From positions 3,300,501 through 3,364,500 of the forward strand of contig OY754964.1 in assembly GCA_963576475.1 (NCBI GenBank): DNA of 64,000 nucleotides, in the 5' to 3' direction. The stretch's first letter is position 1. Every line of letters begins with the position of its first letter. A program made the position numbers and the translations under genes. Below are positions 31,059-42,565 of this stretch, piece by piece. The stretch is from Molanna angustata. Lineage: Eukaryota; Arthropoda; Insecta; Trichoptera; Molannidae. The notes beneath the pieces were generated by a model. That model ran no database searches. It had not been told where the DNA came from and was given only the letters and a program-made list of their open reading frames with translations.

Positions 31059-32160
31059 TCACTGTTCAGTAGTAGGGCTAATAATTGTTTCTTTATTAGG
31101 TAAATTACCATTGTTCAGCTCGGTATCATCTTGAACCGACTTCCATTGCCTTTCTATTTTCGTTAGATTAATAATGCTCCTGCGCAGCCTTTGCCCAGTT
31201 TCCTCATTCCTTATCCTTATATTGCCACCAGATACATCTTCCACTATAAGTGGTTAAATACTAAATTTAGTCGACAGATCGTTCGTTTTCTCCATATCCA
31301 TAATGTAACCCTTATCTCCTGTCACTATTTTTTTTGGTTCTGAGCTCTCCTATTTCTGTCTCTGTATTCCTTCTCCCTCTCTTTTTGCCTTTATCCCTAT
31401 TTCTGACTTTCGGGTTTTAGATTAGACTTCGAGTATGAGAATATACAAGTCTTTTATCATAGGAATTTTGTCTTCATTCTGTCTTTTGATGAAACATTCT
31501 GATGGCATATTTTCAGTTACAGAGTGCGGAGCGGATTCGTATTTTAATAATTATTCGCAAAGCGCTTCATTTATGTCTGTTTCTTCCATTTTGAAGATTT
31601 AATGGTGTTTTAATATGTCTCAGTTTTGACGTTCAACTTTGCCATTCATTTGTGACCAATGCGGGACGATATCGAATAGCATGATGTTACATCTCTCACA
31701 GCACTTTAAATTCTTTACAAATTGTCACCAGTGATCGATTCTGGGTAACCCAGACGACTGAAAATTTCAATAAGAATTTTAATAATTTGTGAACTTGTGA
31801 TTGTCCTTGTTATTTTTATTTCCTTATATCGACTGTAGTAATTGACTACAACTAATAGGTAATAGACCTAATAATTTCATTGCAATATCAGTCCATGGTT
31901 CTGCAGAAAGTTCTCAGTGTTTCATTATCACAGGGAGATCTCTTTACAGCTACTACATATCTTTACTATTGTCTCTTTACAGCACTTTACCAAGGATTTT
32001 GCGTCCTTATCCATTCTTGGCCACTACACTTTGCACCTTAATCGTCACTTCATGGCGACAATAACAGGGTGCCTTTCGTGGAATGTATCTAATACTTGTT
32101 TCCTGAGACTTTGAGGAATGACAATTCTGTTTCCTCTTAATAGTTTTTTTTTTTTTATAC
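31059..32160 (-). pseudogene. Integrase remnant of the LTR element
   Basis: On the minus strand from about 32150: LRGNRIVIPQSLRKQVLDTF, HERHP, then WPRMDKDAKSLVKC (zinc-binding H2C2 region). Next come weak core matches (PWTDIAMKLLG; HWSQMNGKVERQN in one frame), PSECFIKRQNEDKIPM, and finally VEDVSGGNIRIRNEETGQRL (C-terminal GPY-like region; open at 31059-31244). Many stops and frameshifts. The order fits a Ty3/gypsy-type integrase. Non-functional. Confidence 0.7.
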
Positions 32161-32514
32161 CTGACTCTTTTAGAAAACTTAATAGTCCTTTGTCGATTCG
32201 TCCCTCTGGTTATCGTAAGTACCTTTTCTCACCTTGGCTATTTCTGTATCGTTTCCTGAACATGCAATATCTAGTATAGGGGTTGCATGCGGTTTTGCCT
32301 GTTATACTATTTGATGTACATAGTCTATGCCAAGTGCGTTTGTTTTATTTATCAGTGTTCTGTTTTCGTGGGCTCTCATGCCCATTTTTATATATTTGCA
32401 CAAAACTGCTCCAAGTCCCTTATCTTAATTCTTTCAAGAACTAAAGAATCAACATTTTCTCTAAGTGTTTTTGTAAAAGTTCTGATGCTCAAATAATTTA
32501 AGAAAATATTCGTT

Positions 32515-32640
32515 TAAACATACCACTGATGGCTATAAAGGTTGTCATATGTCATGAATCAGGGCGAAGTTCTAATTGATGGAAAGCGATCCAGTCAAGT
32601 CTCTATATTTTCTTTTCTTTTCTTATGGTAGTAAGTACTC
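32515..32640 (-). pseudogene. Reverse-transcriptase remnant of the LTR element
   Basis: The minus strand reads LDWIAFHQLELRPDS, a stop, then HMTTFIAISGMFKR. This corresponds to the gypsy RT stretch around the D-A-F-H-Q-(I/L)-x-L motif, though the expected catalytic-block residues are not intact. The rest of the RT, the RNase H and the protease could not be read. Confidence 0.6.
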
Positions 32641-33059
32641 CATGCAGAGTATTGGATAGTTAGCTCTGAATATGATAGATTTTGCACGTCACCATATCTT
32701 TCCGTATAATTTCTTGGTTTTATATATAAATACATTAATATACATACATTTCTGTTTGTTTATTCTGTTCTGACATTTTCCACATCATCTATGACACATT
32801 TCGCTTTTGCTGGACACTTAAAATCTTGTTATACTTAGGAAAAGGCAATCAACAGACATCATCTTAATATTCATTCAAGTTGCCATAATATTCTCTATTA
32901 CATTAGTGGCGTCAGGGCGAATAGGAAAATGGTCTCTTATATTCTAGCAATCTTAACCCCACCGATGCGTTGTTTCTTTCAAGATCAGATTTATTGTGTG
33001 ACTGTAATAAGCTTGACATTTTGAGATCTTTTGGATGTCTGAATAGAATATCTTCAATT

Positions 33060-34128
33060 CAATAGGAGTCTACATCAAATTGAATAAAAGTTCAATTCCT
33101 GCAATTTCATATAAATCTGCCTCCATTTTAATGGAAGGCCAATCGCTCAAATATTATCTGAATCTATCTCAAATTTCATGAAAATCCAAGAACTCCAATT
33201 TAATGGATGTCTCATAATTTAAATTTAATGGAATTCTCGTAATTCCAATTTAACGGAATTCTACCTCCAATTTAATGGAAGTCTCTTAATGCCAATTTAA
33301 TGGAATTCTACCTCCAATTTAATGAAAGTCTTACAATTCCAATTTAATGGAATTCTACTTCCAATTGAATGGAAATCCAATAGCTCCAATTTTATGGAAC
33401 TCTCACAATTTCAATGTAATGGAATTCTTCCTCTAATTTAATGGAAGTCCGTTACCTCCAATTAAATGGAAGTCTCATAATTTCAATGTAATGGAAAACT
33501 ACTTACCTTCAATTGAATGGAAGTCCGTTACCTCCAATTAAATGGAAGTCTCATAATTTCAATGTAATGGAAAACTACTTACCTTCAATTGAATGGAAGT
33601 CCAATACCTCCAATTTAATGGAAGTCTCGTAATTCCAATTTAATGGAATTCTACCTCCAATTTAATGGAAATCTCGTAATTCCAATTTAATGGAATTCCA
33701 CCTCCAATTTAATGGAAGTCTCACAATTCCAATTTAATGGAATTCTACCTCCAATTTAATGGAAGTCTCGTAATTCCAATTTAATGGAATTCTCGTAATT
33801 CCAATTTAATGGAATTCTACCTCCAATTTAATGGAAGTCTTACAATTCCAATTTAATGGAATTCCACCTCCAATTTAATGGAAGTCTCGTAATTCCAATT
33901 TAATGGAATTCCACCTCCAATTTAATGGAAGTCTCACAATTCCAATTTAATGGAATTCTACCTCCAATTTAATGGAAGTCGCGTAATTCCAATTTAATGG
34001 AATTCTCGTAATTCCAATTTAATGGAATTCTACCTCCAATTGAATGGAAGTCCAATAGCTCCAATTTAATGGAACTCTCACAATTCCAATTTAATGGAAT
34101 TCTACCTCCAATTGAATGGAAGTCTACT
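33060..34128. repeat. Minisatellite, about 40 units, within the LTR element
   Basis: Core CCAATTTAATGGAA recurs about 40 times. Spacing alternates between about 22 and 25 bases, with spacers TTCTACCT and GTCTCGTAATT, so the main period is a dimer of about 47 bp. Near 33440-33600 a longer block with GGAAAACTACTTACCTTCAA is itself duplicated, a higher-order unit. The core is an imperfect palindrome (TCCA...TGGA). No coding frame. Confidence 0.9.
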
Positions 34129-34179
34129 ATCTACATTCCCTAAACCAAGCAAACTGCTTGTTCTTTAGGCGAATAAAAT

Positions 34180-34262
34180 CGTTCGAGGCAGGATTCGTAT
34201 TGGTGACCACTGGGTTTCTAACCCAACGCTCAAACCCTTTGCCACCGACATACCTGGAGTAG
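34180..34262 (-). mobile_element. SINE (family 2) head inside the LTR element
   Basis: The reverse complement reads GTCGGTGGCAAAGGGTTTGA and GGTCACCAATACGAATCCTG, the tRNA-like head of family 2 with substitutions. Confidence 0.65.
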
Positions 34263-34385
34263 CTTCTTCTTCTGGTGCCCTGTCAGAAATCCTCTACGTT
34301 AGCGATAACCCTGAAGAATTCTTCCTTGTTCTGTGCTGCCCGGAATATCCGCTTCACTGTTCTGAAGTTGAAATTACTGAAAACT
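34263..34385 (-). pseudogene. RTE-like LINE (third family) 3' fragment
   Basis: The minus strand encodes FRTVKRIFRAAQNKEEFFRV then a stop. It matches the end of the frame at 42290-42560 (FRTMEQIFRAAQDKEGF). Confidence 0.6.
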
Positions 34386-34427
34386 CAAATAAAAAGACGC
34401 AATACCAATAATGTAATAATAATAACT

Positions 34428-34612
34428 TTTACACTTTCTTGCACTCTGCGCAAGTTCACTGCGATTTGACAATGTCTTCCAATTATATAGCGCTTCCAGC
34501 CCAGAGAAGCCAGAATTGCGAGAAAAACAATTTTATATAATTTACCCTCTGCTGGGGATCGAACCCAAGACACCCGCAGAGAAACGGCTAACCAACAATT
34601 ATTAAACATTTA
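34428..34612 (-). mobile_element. SINE (family 3) inside the LTR element
   Basis: CTTGCACTCTGCGCAAGTTC, GACAATGTCTTCCAATTATA and CTCTGCTGGGGATCGAACCC match family 3 in reverse orientation. Confidence 0.75.
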
Positions 34613-34714
34613 AGTGTGACGACGCATGTATGTATATTTTATTAGCAGCCTTCAGTCCGTTAACTGTTAACTGAGTCGGTTTTTAACTTACAGAGTTCCG
34701 GAATTTATATATAC

Positions 34715-34739
34715 ATACATACCATCACGACACAACCCA
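34715..34739 (-). mobile_element. RTE-like extreme 3' end
   Basis: CATACATACCATCACGACAC is the reverse complement of the GTGATGGTATGTATG tail motif of the RTE-like family. Confidence 0.45.
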
Positions 34740-34940
34740 CATTTTTTTATTTTATCTTACTTCGGGCAACCAACATGTACTATGTCAAACACTCATTCAA
34801 CACGCACCCAATAACAAATTGCCAAATCCAGATTGAAAAGAAAAAAAAAAAACAATCTCCACCGGAAATCGAACCCGGGACCCTGGGATCGACATTACAA
34901 GATAACCGGAGAGAGATGCGCACCATCTCAAAATAAGCAG
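34740..34940 (-). mobile_element. SINE (family 1) inside the LTR element
   Basis: The reverse complement carries CCGGGTTCGATTTCCGGTGG (B-box), GCAATTTGTTATTGGGTGCG and TTTGACATAGTACATGTTGG, as in the family 1 copy at 10789. The A-box part of the head has diverged. Confidence 0.7.
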
Positions 34941-36060
34941 GACACATGCGTATACGCCCAGACACATTCAAAATTGGTGGTGAACCCCAGTATTCAACTA
35001 TTTTTATTAAATAAATAATTAATTAATATATATCATAACAAACACACATATAGTGAACCTACCATTTTCTTGGTGAACGACTGATGCAACGATTCATTAA
35101 TTAATTCAATGATCCAAGTACTATGTACTTGTAAATACTTGCAAATAAATACCTGGTGTTGTGCACTTAACACTAAGGTAGATAGATATAGTGTCATACG
35201 CCAGTCAGGCAAAACACCAGTTTTGCGCTCCGTGCAGCCCCATGTGACATACTCAAGATGTTTGCCATCAAGCATAATCATTTATTTTATTACGAGGTCT
35301 ACTTTATTTATATGCAGATTATGTCAGCGCCGCGATCCTATACCTTCATTGCATGATTCACTCAATTTGAACTGTTCGTAATTTGAACAAAACACGTACA
35401 ATACTTGTCGATGTAAATATTCAATAATCTTGTATGTAGGTACCTAAGTACTTATTATGCGTTTTGTTATGTAGGTACTTTATTTCAAATATCTGTACCT
35501 ATATTATAAATTGCATTTACTTTCTGCTTCTACTTTCTCTCTTTTGTTTTTTTTTTGTTGTGTCAAACATGTATAATTTTTCTCTTAATAATATACCACA
35601 CATTTCGACTATAGTCCATTTTAAACTTTCTCTCTTTGCTTACTTTAACTAAAATACATGTTCAAACATCTAAACATTGAATCGAAGAGTAATGATAAAA
35701 GTAGCAAGAAGATTTTTTTAGTTCTTTGAAACATTGAAAATTGTCAAAAGAATGCACTTACGGTCTTTCGAGGGTTACATTATCACAGATTAAAATATAA
35801 ACACATTCAAGTTATACACAAACACTTTATACTGTATCGCTTTGTTGAACCATTATGTATTACAATTCACATTCACGTGTCTATTAAAACAGTACGTATA
35901 ACTCGCGATTTTGTGAAATGAATCTTACCAAGTCGCAATTACATTACAACGATGAAACACTAATTAATACAATAATTCAAATATGCAAACACTACATGGA
36001 ATTTAATGTAGGCAAACGTATCGTCGATTAAATATTTTGTTCGAAATAGCATCTTCCATG
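34941..36060. other. Internal/leader region of the LTR element, no ORF recognised
   Basis: The position corresponds to the 5' leader and gag in the minus orientation, but no gag-like frame or zinc knuckle is visible. The word at 35290-35318 is shared, inverted, with 23861-23889. GTAGGTACCTA-type words occur near 35436. Confidence 0.4.
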
Positions 36061-36075
36061 GAACCTCGTCGCCAA
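36061..36075 (-). other. Primer-binding-like site
   Basis: The minus strand reads TTGGCGACGAGGTTC directly after the 5' LTR. A TGG start, complementary to a tRNA CCA end, is expected of a retrotransposon primer site. The tRNA was not identified. Confidence 0.55.
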
Positions 36076-36243
36076 TGTAGGATCTCACTGGCTCACCACT
36101 GCTCTAAGTAGCTCATACCGAGGCACACGTACTCACCGGCCGACGTCACCTGTGCGACTGGCCGATAGACAAACCTTCATATCGCTACTTATGCACATGA
36201 GACAGCGTTACATATCTATTGTATAGATACTACAAACACTACA
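36076..36243 (-). repeat. 5' LTR
   Basis: Identical to 30777-30944 over 168 bp and followed by the CAGAC duplication at 36244-36248. Confidence 0.9.
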
Positions 36244-36248
36244 CAGAC

Positions 36249-38940
36249 ATTAAATCATAAAAATAAAACTCATCATACAGCTATGGAGTAAACATTTTAA
36301 ATATCAATATTGACTTACAGATGAATGAGAAGTTCCCTTCGTTGACCAATATCTTCCAGATGAATCCGGGTGTAGAAAATGTATTTAAATTTCGAAGTTC
36401 TCGTTGTCTATTTGGGTCTTGATCCCTTTATATTAAAATAAAATCCAAGTGAAGAAATTTGTTTGTGTCCTTATTAGTTTTAAATTATGTAGAAGATCGT
36501 CACTGACAATTCCTTATCCATAACTCCTTCAATATCACATGTTATAAAATTTCAGGCCAGGTAGAAATAATTGTCGTAAATTTATCGTTACGTTCATCCA
36601 GGCATGGTATTTGCAAAATAATATCCATTAATAGGCTTCTTATTGTAAAGTAAATGAAAGTAAATTCGAGTAATCCAATTACAAATTTACAAATAATGTT
36701 CTCGTCAGAGTGGGTGTGAAATATTAAGGAAATTTGAATTTGGGATGTCTGACATTTATATCAGCATCTAGATTAAGAAAAAGAAATACAGGATTATTGA
36801 TTTGAAATATGATCTCTCGCAAAACTATCACGTCACACGAACACACAATATAAACTTACCCCAAATTCAGTAAATTTACGTTATATCGGCTGCCATTTTT
36901 CCACTCTTGCCGTGCGGCTTGACTTCGTAAAGGAAAAAGAAAAAAATTGACATAACAACTACCGATCATTAAAGAAAAATATTGCCACTCGACAAAATCA
37001 ATTAAGTGTGTTCGCGTAAAAACTAAAAATTCCCAATAATTAACTTTTCCCTATAAATAATTTTTATAACATCACAAGACATTAATCAAATTCATTCATT
37101 TATGTATAGAGAAATGAAATATTACTGACGACATTAAACACTATATTCTTGTTCCAACTTTTTAGACATGCAATACGAATTCACGAAATAATAAACATTA
37201 AAAAGAGAGAGAAGTGATTGGCACTGAAGTGCATCGCTTGTGCGTTCAGTTAAATAACCCTCTAGCACCAAATTCCATAAAGATCGACATTCGCTGATTG
37301 GAAGCTAGGAAGAGTACGCACCGATTTGGCAGGGCAGTCAGGAGCTGTGCCGCCACAGCATAGTGAACATTATAGATCAGGTATTCCAGTGCAAATAAAA
37401 TATTTAATTGAAATAAATTAATTCGGTGATATTCATTATATGCACCAATTCATGGTGCATTAAAACCTCCAATAAATTTCTTGAGATTACTTTGCTTCGT
37501 AAATCCAAAGATAATTCAAAATAAGCCATGTAATGATATTGTATCATAAACGGCACTTTTAAAATCAGTATTATTATGATCATAAATGAAGATAAAGAGT
37601 TACTATTATCAAAATAACTTTATTTTAGAAAATCCCATCAAAGATTGAAATGTGGGTTTCTTTGTTTCATTGAAATGGAGATGAAAATAAATAAATTATA
37701 TTATAGAAATGAAAACTTTCACAACAAAAACTGAAAAAGACGGCCCGATAATAATGACGCCGTCAGCTGTGGAAGTACTCGAGAAAAGCTGCTAGCTAGA
37801 AGATTTCTCTTCTCGCCAAGAATTGTGCTTCTGAAGATTCTTTTATTTTGTTATTCTCTTGAGATTTTAAAAAGCAAGCGCTGCCCGCGAGCATCTTTCA
37901 ATATTAGTTAATTTAAACTTAATTTCATTTATCCGTAATGAGGAAAGTATTTTCTGTATATAATATATCTCTAATATTTTTATAAATAAAATAACCAAAC
38001 ACACTTTTTTATATCGCCATCCGTAAAAAATGCTATTCTGGGATCCAGAAGACCAAATATGTGATTAATTTATGAATGCCCATATTTTAACACAGTTCTT
38101 TAATATAGTTTGTAAAGTAAACTCATAAACTTATACTGAACTTAATAAGCTACTCTTTGTTCTAGATATTTTAAAGATGTTGTTTACGCAAGCGTTCCAC
38201 GTAGGTATAATAACAGCTCTCGTAAGCGGAATGGGAGTTAACCATAAATTCTATTTAATTCATTATTAATTAAATTTAAATTTTGTTTTGAAATTTGATA
38301 CAGGTATTTTCTATTGAAGCTTATATAATATTAAAATTTAATAATATATTATCTTTACCATACTATTTCATAGAGGGTAGGTACAGAAAATCATATTTAA
38401 TGTACGCACATGGCATTATGTATGTTTTTGCCTAAAAATGAATTTTCTTTAGCACCCAGGTAAGTTTTGATATTTCTTTTTGGTTGATTTCCGTTCGAAG
38501 AGAGGTTGAGATTAAATGAACACATTACAGTTTATAACCATCAGACAATCATCAAAACTGTTAAAAAACAGTGAAAAACGGCACATTTGTTCCATCCCCT
38601 ATTATTATAATATTGTAGTTATTTTAGTTGAGTATTTGTGAACCTGACACACATCAGGTCGATGGTTTAAATAAAACCCGGTGGTAGATGGCCGCAATGC
38701 GAACTAATTAATCGTTCAGTCCACCGAGCTGTATGCGGTCACCTTGTTTCATTATGAGTTTCTATGTAGATATATGACATTGTTCTATGCTCACGCTACG
38801 GTCGTATTATACCTAAGTAAACTGTGCAAATGTACCTATTACGTAGGTAGATTTGCAGTGTACTCGCCATTATTAAGAAAAACTTTTTTTTGTGTGGAAT
38901 GATTTTGTGTTCGGATCACCAGGACCTCTTAATCCTTCGT
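36249..38940. other. No gene recognised
   Basis: AT-rich flank. Somewhat GC-richer patches at about 37210-37380 and 37740-37800 have no recognisable frame or splice structure. Likely intronic or intergenic. Confidence 0.35.
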
Positions 38941-38944
38941 ATGT

Positions 38945-39350
38945 GTTATGCCCATTTATGAATGTGTGATTTTGTTTTGTTGCACGATTGAGACTGTGGT
39001 ACAGAAAGTGGGCGGGCTAGGATCATTTTGGGCTTTCGGTGTTTGAAAATGGAATTGACGTCGTAGGCTGGGTGGCAGATTATTGACGCGTTCCGGTGCG
39101 ATGTTAGTTCCGAATAGACTTCAGCTGGCTGTCTGATGAAGTCGTAAATGAGAGGGAAGTGGATCTCTTTGAGAAATTGCGCTCTGCGCACGAACCAGGG
39201 GGCGAGCATAATGACGAGTATCGCCTTATTCTGCACAACTTGCAATTTGCATATGTGTGCTACGGTAGCAGTCCCCACATGGGAGCTACGTACGTGAGGA
39301 ACGGTCTGATGATCGCTTTGCGTAATGTAGTTTGCAGTTTGTGTATAGCT
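38945..39350 (-). pseudogene. Jockey-clade LINE ORF2 C-terminus
   Basis: The minus frame 38946-39278 reads GTATVAHICKLQVVQNKAIL, APWFVRRAQFLKEIHFPLIY, DFIRQPAEVYSEL. This is the domain after the RT of Jockey-type elements (the WGTA...KLQ..QNK...APW..R pattern). Just upstream, in another phase, are KAIIRPFLTYVAPMWG residues, so one frameshift separates the two. The fragment is truncated at both ends. Confidence 0.8.
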
Positions 39351-39539
39351 CGCAAGAAATACTTACGAGTATTTAATGTTTTAATACTCGTTTCTACTAG
39401 GATTGTTTTATAGAAAAGTTGTAAACATGTACAACAATAAAGTACAATTAGCCAAAAATGAACTCTAAGGGGTGAGATCTTTGCTAGAGCATTGTAACCT
39501 CATGTATAAGGACTATTGTTTTCATTGTTAACAAAATAA
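39351..39539. other. No feature recognised
   Basis: AT-rich spacer. Confidence 0.3.
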
Positions 39540-39800
39540 AATGTCAGTAGATAGCGTTACAAAAAGGTTTCTTCATTACTTCATAGATGGCGATGATTTT
39601 TCTCATTTCTCTTTCAGTTTATCATTATTAAAAATACTTATAACTTTCGAAATTGCATTGATATGGGAACTCAATAAGAAGGCATAATTGGTAAACGTTG
39701 CGCAAGCCCGTAAATTGATCACGTAAACCAGCTGATGATAGATCGTAAGCCCTGTAGGTGCCCTGGTTCTCCTGTAATATTCCAACTTCGTCTCTTTGAG
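39540..39800 (-). repeat. Family S repeat, copy 3
   Basis: Reverse complement of the 3095 and 27300 copies: ATAGCGTTACAAAAAGGTTT, GAAGGCATAATTGGTAAACG, CGTAAGCCCTGTAGGTGCCC and TTCCAACTTCGTCTCTTTGA in order. Confidence 0.7.
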
Positions 39801-40264
39801 ATGATAAAAATTTGCCAAAAAATATTTTTGTACGTGTTCAGTGAGTAAAGACTTCCTATTTCCACATTATTCCTTCATACCTACTTGCAAATAATAGGGT
39901 AGAACGTACATACGGAGATACAAAAGTTGATTAACAGCCAACACTAGGGTACGGTTCATTACCGATTTAGGACAATGCGCCCCGTTTTTTTCTTTTGCAA
40001 CCCTCCCAGGTTTTGAAACCACCCTATCACACAGTGGTCTGTGCCAATTTGAATTAAACGGTTTCAGATTTTTTGGCATATTTTTTGTAAACTACATAAG
40101 TTACAATCTACATAAATAAATAAATTTTAAATCCATGTGTTAGTTTTAATTAACTTCGGAAACAAAATATAAATGCAATATACAAGTATGTATTTCATGA
40201 AGATCACTAGATTATTAGTTAAGGAAGCATGATGCAAAAAAAAAAAAAAAACAACAAACGATTG

Positions 40265-40437
40265 TGAGGTGGGCCGATGGCAGAACGGTTAGCGCGCTGG
40301 GCTATAGTAATCCAGTGGTCGCAAGTTCGAATCCTGCCTCGACCGATTTCGTTCACCTATAGCACAAGCATTAATACTTATTTAAGATGTATATGTTCTT
40401 GTTTAACAAGAACATATTCCTTTTTATATAAAAAAAA
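40265..40437 (+). mobile_element. tRNA-derived SINE (family 2)
   Basis: GGCAGAACGGTTAGCGCGCT head, AAGTTCGAATCCTGCCTCGA B-box region, GATTTCGTTCACCTATAGCA body and AACAAGAACATATTCC end. Confidence 0.8.
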
Positions 40438-40745
40438 TATAGCTACATAAGGTTTCTGCTCATGGATCACAGAGATATAACTGTGTCCCCAAAAAGATCA
40501 AAACTGCTGCTACTGCACATATCAGATATAGGTATGTACATAGTAGATAATTCTGGAGAATTTCTCGAAATATTCTAAATCCAGAATACTCACTTTTTAA
40601 CAAAATTTAGTGATTTGTTACTTGAGAAATTTTATATCCAATATATTTTGTACGTTATTTTAACAAATTATGACAAAATTACGGTGTTACGACAAAATGC
40701 TAAAATAAACTTAGATGCATAAACAAAAAAAAAAATAACAATTAA
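40438..40745. other. No feature recognised
   Basis: AT-rich spacer between two SINE copies of the same family. Confidence 0.3.
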
Positions 40746-40749
40746 ATAT

Positions 40750-40935
40750 TTAGATGGGTGGTGGCAGAGCGGTTAGCGCTGGATTAGTAAATCCAGTGAT
40801 AGCGAGTTCGAATCCTGGCACGATCGATTTCATTCACCTATATGTAGGTACCACAAGCATTTACGCTTAATTAAGGGAATGTATAAGGATGTAAATGTAC
40901 TTGTTTCAAGGACACATTCATTCTTTAAAAAAAAT
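40750..40935 (+). mobile_element. tRNA-derived SINE (family 2)
   Basis: GGTGGCAGAGCGGTTAGCGC head, GAGTTCGAATCCTGGC B-box, ACAAGCATTTACGC body and CAAGGACACATTCATTC end. Confidence 0.8.
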
Positions 40936-41059
40936 ACAAAATACAATTACAAGGATGTCTGATTCTACTTAAGATGGATAAAGGGATAAGTTGCTTGATT
41001 TAAATTACATTATATACGAAGTTAATAATATTTCTATGCAACATTAGCTAATAAATAAA

Positions 41060-41225
41060 TGCACACTTCCTTGCGCCCTGCGCAAGTGGTGTTTTAATTG
41101 CCATATGCAATTACTTCAAATTCTTCAATGTTTCCACAGAGAAGCAATATTTGAGTGAGAAATGATTTTAAATCAATTTTTCCTCTGCTGGGGATCGAAC
41201 CCATGACGGCCGCACAGAAACATAA
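41060..41225 (-). mobile_element. SINE (family 3)
   Basis: CTTCCTTGCGCCCTGCGCAA through CTCTGCTGGGGATCGAACCC and GCCGCACAGAAAC: reverse complement of family 3, nearly full length. Confidence 0.75.
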
Positions 41226-42285
41226 AACAGCTTAAAACTGTACCGTGGCGATCGGTTTTTACTGCATTTTCATATATTTTTTTATAAAATATCAAGAAAT
41301 GAAAATCATTTATAATGAAATGAATATAATATAATATGCATGTATGTATTTTGAACTGCGTTGTATAGGCAAACCATTTCTCTCCGTTTTGTTTAAATTA
41401 CATTATGTATGATTTGACTAATTTCACTACAGGCTTTCGACAGATATTATAGATACCGCACAAACAGGAGAAATTAAGCAATCAGAAAAGGCATTAACGC
41501 ACCATAAAATTATATGTGAAGGGATATAATAACAGAATGAGAGTCTTTGAGAGTGACAAAATTTCTGCTCTGAAATAGAATGTATGCCTTTATAACTCTA
41601 CAGACCATAAAATGTTAATGCGAATAAACACAAAGAATGGCGCATCACTAAACAAATTATGTAATCTCGTGAGAGATTTCAAGCTCTGAAAGAGATTCAT
41701 ATTTCAAGGATACAGCTCTATGCGGGATAAAGGGAAAAACTCGAATTTTTGTAAGAATTCGTAGTGTAGAAATAATAATTTGAGATTGTTGTTCGCGTCG
41801 CTGTTAGTATACTTTTATTCTATTTAACATTGAGAAACAAGCAGCTACTCTATGAAATATTGATTCCAAATCTTTGTTCAATAAAAAATTGTCACACTTA
41901 TGCCTTTGGTTTATTGTCTCTCGAATCCAACCAAGAAATACAGTAAAAACTGTATACTTGTCGGGAATATAAAGCTTAGAACCAGTTCTTTCACAAACTG
42001 ACACACTAAAGAAGAACTAGATTAAGGTTTCATACATGTTTGTTTGTTGTTCAAGATTGTAATATTTCCTTCTTGCAAAATGTTATTGACGTATTCTTGC
42101 CGTTCTTTTCTTGCTCCTTACCTGTCAGTGTTTTTATTTTCTTCTTAAGACATTCTTAATTCAATCTTTGATGACATCTTTTTTTATTTAGAATTATAAT
42201 CTCGTGTCATAATTTCTTTCACTGTCTTACATAATTCAATCACAAAGCTTTTATACGATGCTATTGTTCAAATTACATTCTGGTT
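41226..42285. other. No gene recognised
   Basis: AT-rich; the minus-strand frame at 41804-42004 is not of a known family. Confidence 0.35.
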
Positions 42286-42289
42286 ACAA

Positions 42290-42565
42290 ATTCAGAAGTC
42301 TCAAGTCGAGCCATGACAACTAGGCAACTCTTGTCCACAATAAAGGTCCGCAAGATCGTATATCTGGGCCATATAATGTGGGAAGAAAAATACCACTTGA
42401 TCCAAGTAATACTGGAGGACAAGATAGATGGTCGCTGAGGGACTGGAAGGGGACAGATGTCCTGGCTGCGTAATATCACGGAATGGACGGGCTTCAGAAC
42501 CATGGAGCAGATATTCCGGGCAGCACAGGACAAGGAGGGATTCAAATCATAATAAATAATGATTC
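42290..42565 (+). pseudogene. RTE-like LINE ORF2 C-terminus (third family)
   Basis: The plus strand reads LLSTIKVRKIVYLGHIMWEE, KYHLIQVILEDKIDGR, stop, GTGRGQMSWLRNITEWTGFR, TMEQIFRAAQDKEGF. This block is common in RTE-type retrotransposons. One in-frame stop. The opposite-strand open frame 42273-42677 is a shadow. Related to 34263-34385. Confidence 0.7.

Larger units (their letters stand above)
30777..36243 (-). mobile_element. Gypsy-like LTR retrotransposon with decayed interior
   Basis: Two 168 bp direct repeats (30777-30944 and 36076-36243) are identical base for base, begin TG and end CA, and are flanked by a perfect 5 bp duplication CAGAC (30772-30776, 36244-36248). Orientation is minus. 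A polypurine tract AAGGAAGGGA abuts the inner edge of the 3' LTR (30945-30954 on the plus strand). TTGGCGACGAGGTTC, a TGG-starting primer-binding-like site, abuts the 5' LTR (36061-36075). The 5.13 kb interior keeps only decayed RT and integrase, plus a minisatellite and SINE/LINE fragments. gag was not found. It cannot encode its own machinery. Confidence 0.85.

Noticed and set aside
33060..34128. CRISPR array
   Set aside because: Repeats and 'spacers' are both conserved and the unit is only 22-25 bp; it is a minisatellite in a eukaryotic retrotransposon.
39725..39745. Another hammerhead-like CTGATGA
   Set aside because: No stem II hairpin or GAAA follows; it is part of the family S repeat.
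40265..40340. tRNA gene near 40.3 kb
   Set aside because: tRNA-like head of a family 2 SINE with several copies in the window; no mature tRNA cloverleaf could be drawn by eye.
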